The translations under genes were made by a program, and so were the position numbers. 64,000 nt of DNA, from contig CAVWCC010000013.1 of assembly GCA_963753385.1 (NCBI GenBank), positions 1 to 64,000 of the forward strand. Direction: 5' to 3'. This document shows, one piece after another, positions 63,957 to 64,000 of this stretch (positions within the stretch are counted from its first letter, which is position 1; each line of letters begins with the position of its first letter). Source of the stretch: JALZKA01 sp963753385 (lineage in GTDB: Bacteria; Actinomycetota; Thermoleophilia; Solirubrobacterales; 70-9). The notes under the pieces were generated by a model. It did not search any database, was not told the origin of the DNA, and saw nothing but the letters and a program-made list of their open reading frames with translations.

Positions 63957-64000
63957 GCGCGTGAGGCCGCCGGCCCTGCCCAAGAACGCGACCATCGCGG
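63946..64000 (+). CDS. 5' end of a further gene, cut by the window edge
   Basis: An ATG at 63946 inside the end of the TetR gene opens MTVERVRPPALPKNATIA, which continues past the window. Overlap with the TetR gene suggests the same operon. The visible 18 residues are too few to assign a family. Confidence 0.45.
   Translation, partial: MTVERVRPPALPKNATIA

Overview
The window is one continuous piece of high-GC DNA with dense, often overlapping genes, many GTG starts, Shine-Dalgarno sequences of the GGAGG type and no insertion sequences. The gene content points to a free-living, metabolically versatile actinobacterium. It includes an F420-type luciferase-like oxidoreductase, a Ddn-like deazaflavin enzyme, several TetR regulators with SnoaL/NTF2-fold enzymes, ECF sigma factors and the Kdd/BKACE module. 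A deep branch such as Thermoleophilia/Solirubrobacterales would fit, but that placement is inference from style and content; no rRNA or complete tRNA is present.

Layout. 1-7.4 kb: a DapL-type aminotransferase and a lysine-6-dehydrogenase-like enzyme face a three-gene operon (FAD oxidoreductase, ALDH7/antiquitin dehydrogenase, fused 2-oxoacid dehydrogenase E1). Together these read as a lysine to 2-aminoadipate catabolic locus. 7.5-10.6 kb: typA, then a tRNA-Met 3' relic, a gene-poor stretch and a RibD/DHFR-like gene. 10.6-19.7 kb: FUSC membrane protein, a SABATH-type methyltransferase, a frameshifted acyl-CoA synthetase, a TetR-controlled epimerase/SnoaL operon with visible operators, LtrA and an NmrA-like protein. 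19.7-26.6 kb: secreted M19-like hydrolase, GST, GFA protein, DUF2235 hydrolase, fatty acid desaturase, DoxX and small proteins. 26.6-32.5 kb: a membrane-anchored ECF sigma factor ending in a (GATCCC)n repeat tract, a class III cyclase/AAA/TPR regulator and a second RibD-like gene. 32.5-37.4 kb: a tightly coupled membrane operon (HTTM protein, signal-anchor protein, toroid-MarC-like protein), a presenilin/SPP-like membrane protein and a VapBC pair. 37.5-40.3 kb: ftsH and a zinc-less alcohol dehydrogenase-type reductase with a CTG start.

40.3-52.2 kb is the most notable region. Ten codirectional genes, most overlapping by 1-4 bases, face two divergent genes. They encode a secreted GH114 endo-alpha-1,4-polygalactosaminidase, a complete sugar ABC importer, a GH4 glycosidase, an SIS isomerase/deaminase, two PfkB kinases, a DeoR regulator and, divergently, a DUF2090/tagatose-bisphosphate-type aldolase. 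The set covers each step from extracellular polygalactosamine to triose phosphates, and no deacetylase is present.

52.2-60.8 kb: TetR/GNAT and a Ddn-like enzyme around a perfect palindrome, 3-hydroxyacyl-CoA dehydrogenase, small membrane proteins, an ECF-SnoaL sigma factor, a third RibD-like gene, an MBL-fold hydrolase, a PAS protein and an HDAC-family deacetylase. 61-64 kb: an operon of 3,5-diaminohexanoate dehydrogenase, a hotdog protein (with an apparent frameshift), a BKACE cleavage enzyme and TetR. It is preceded by a promoter with a TetR-like palindrome and is a second lysine/beta-lysine catabolic module. A further gene starts at 63946 and runs off the window.
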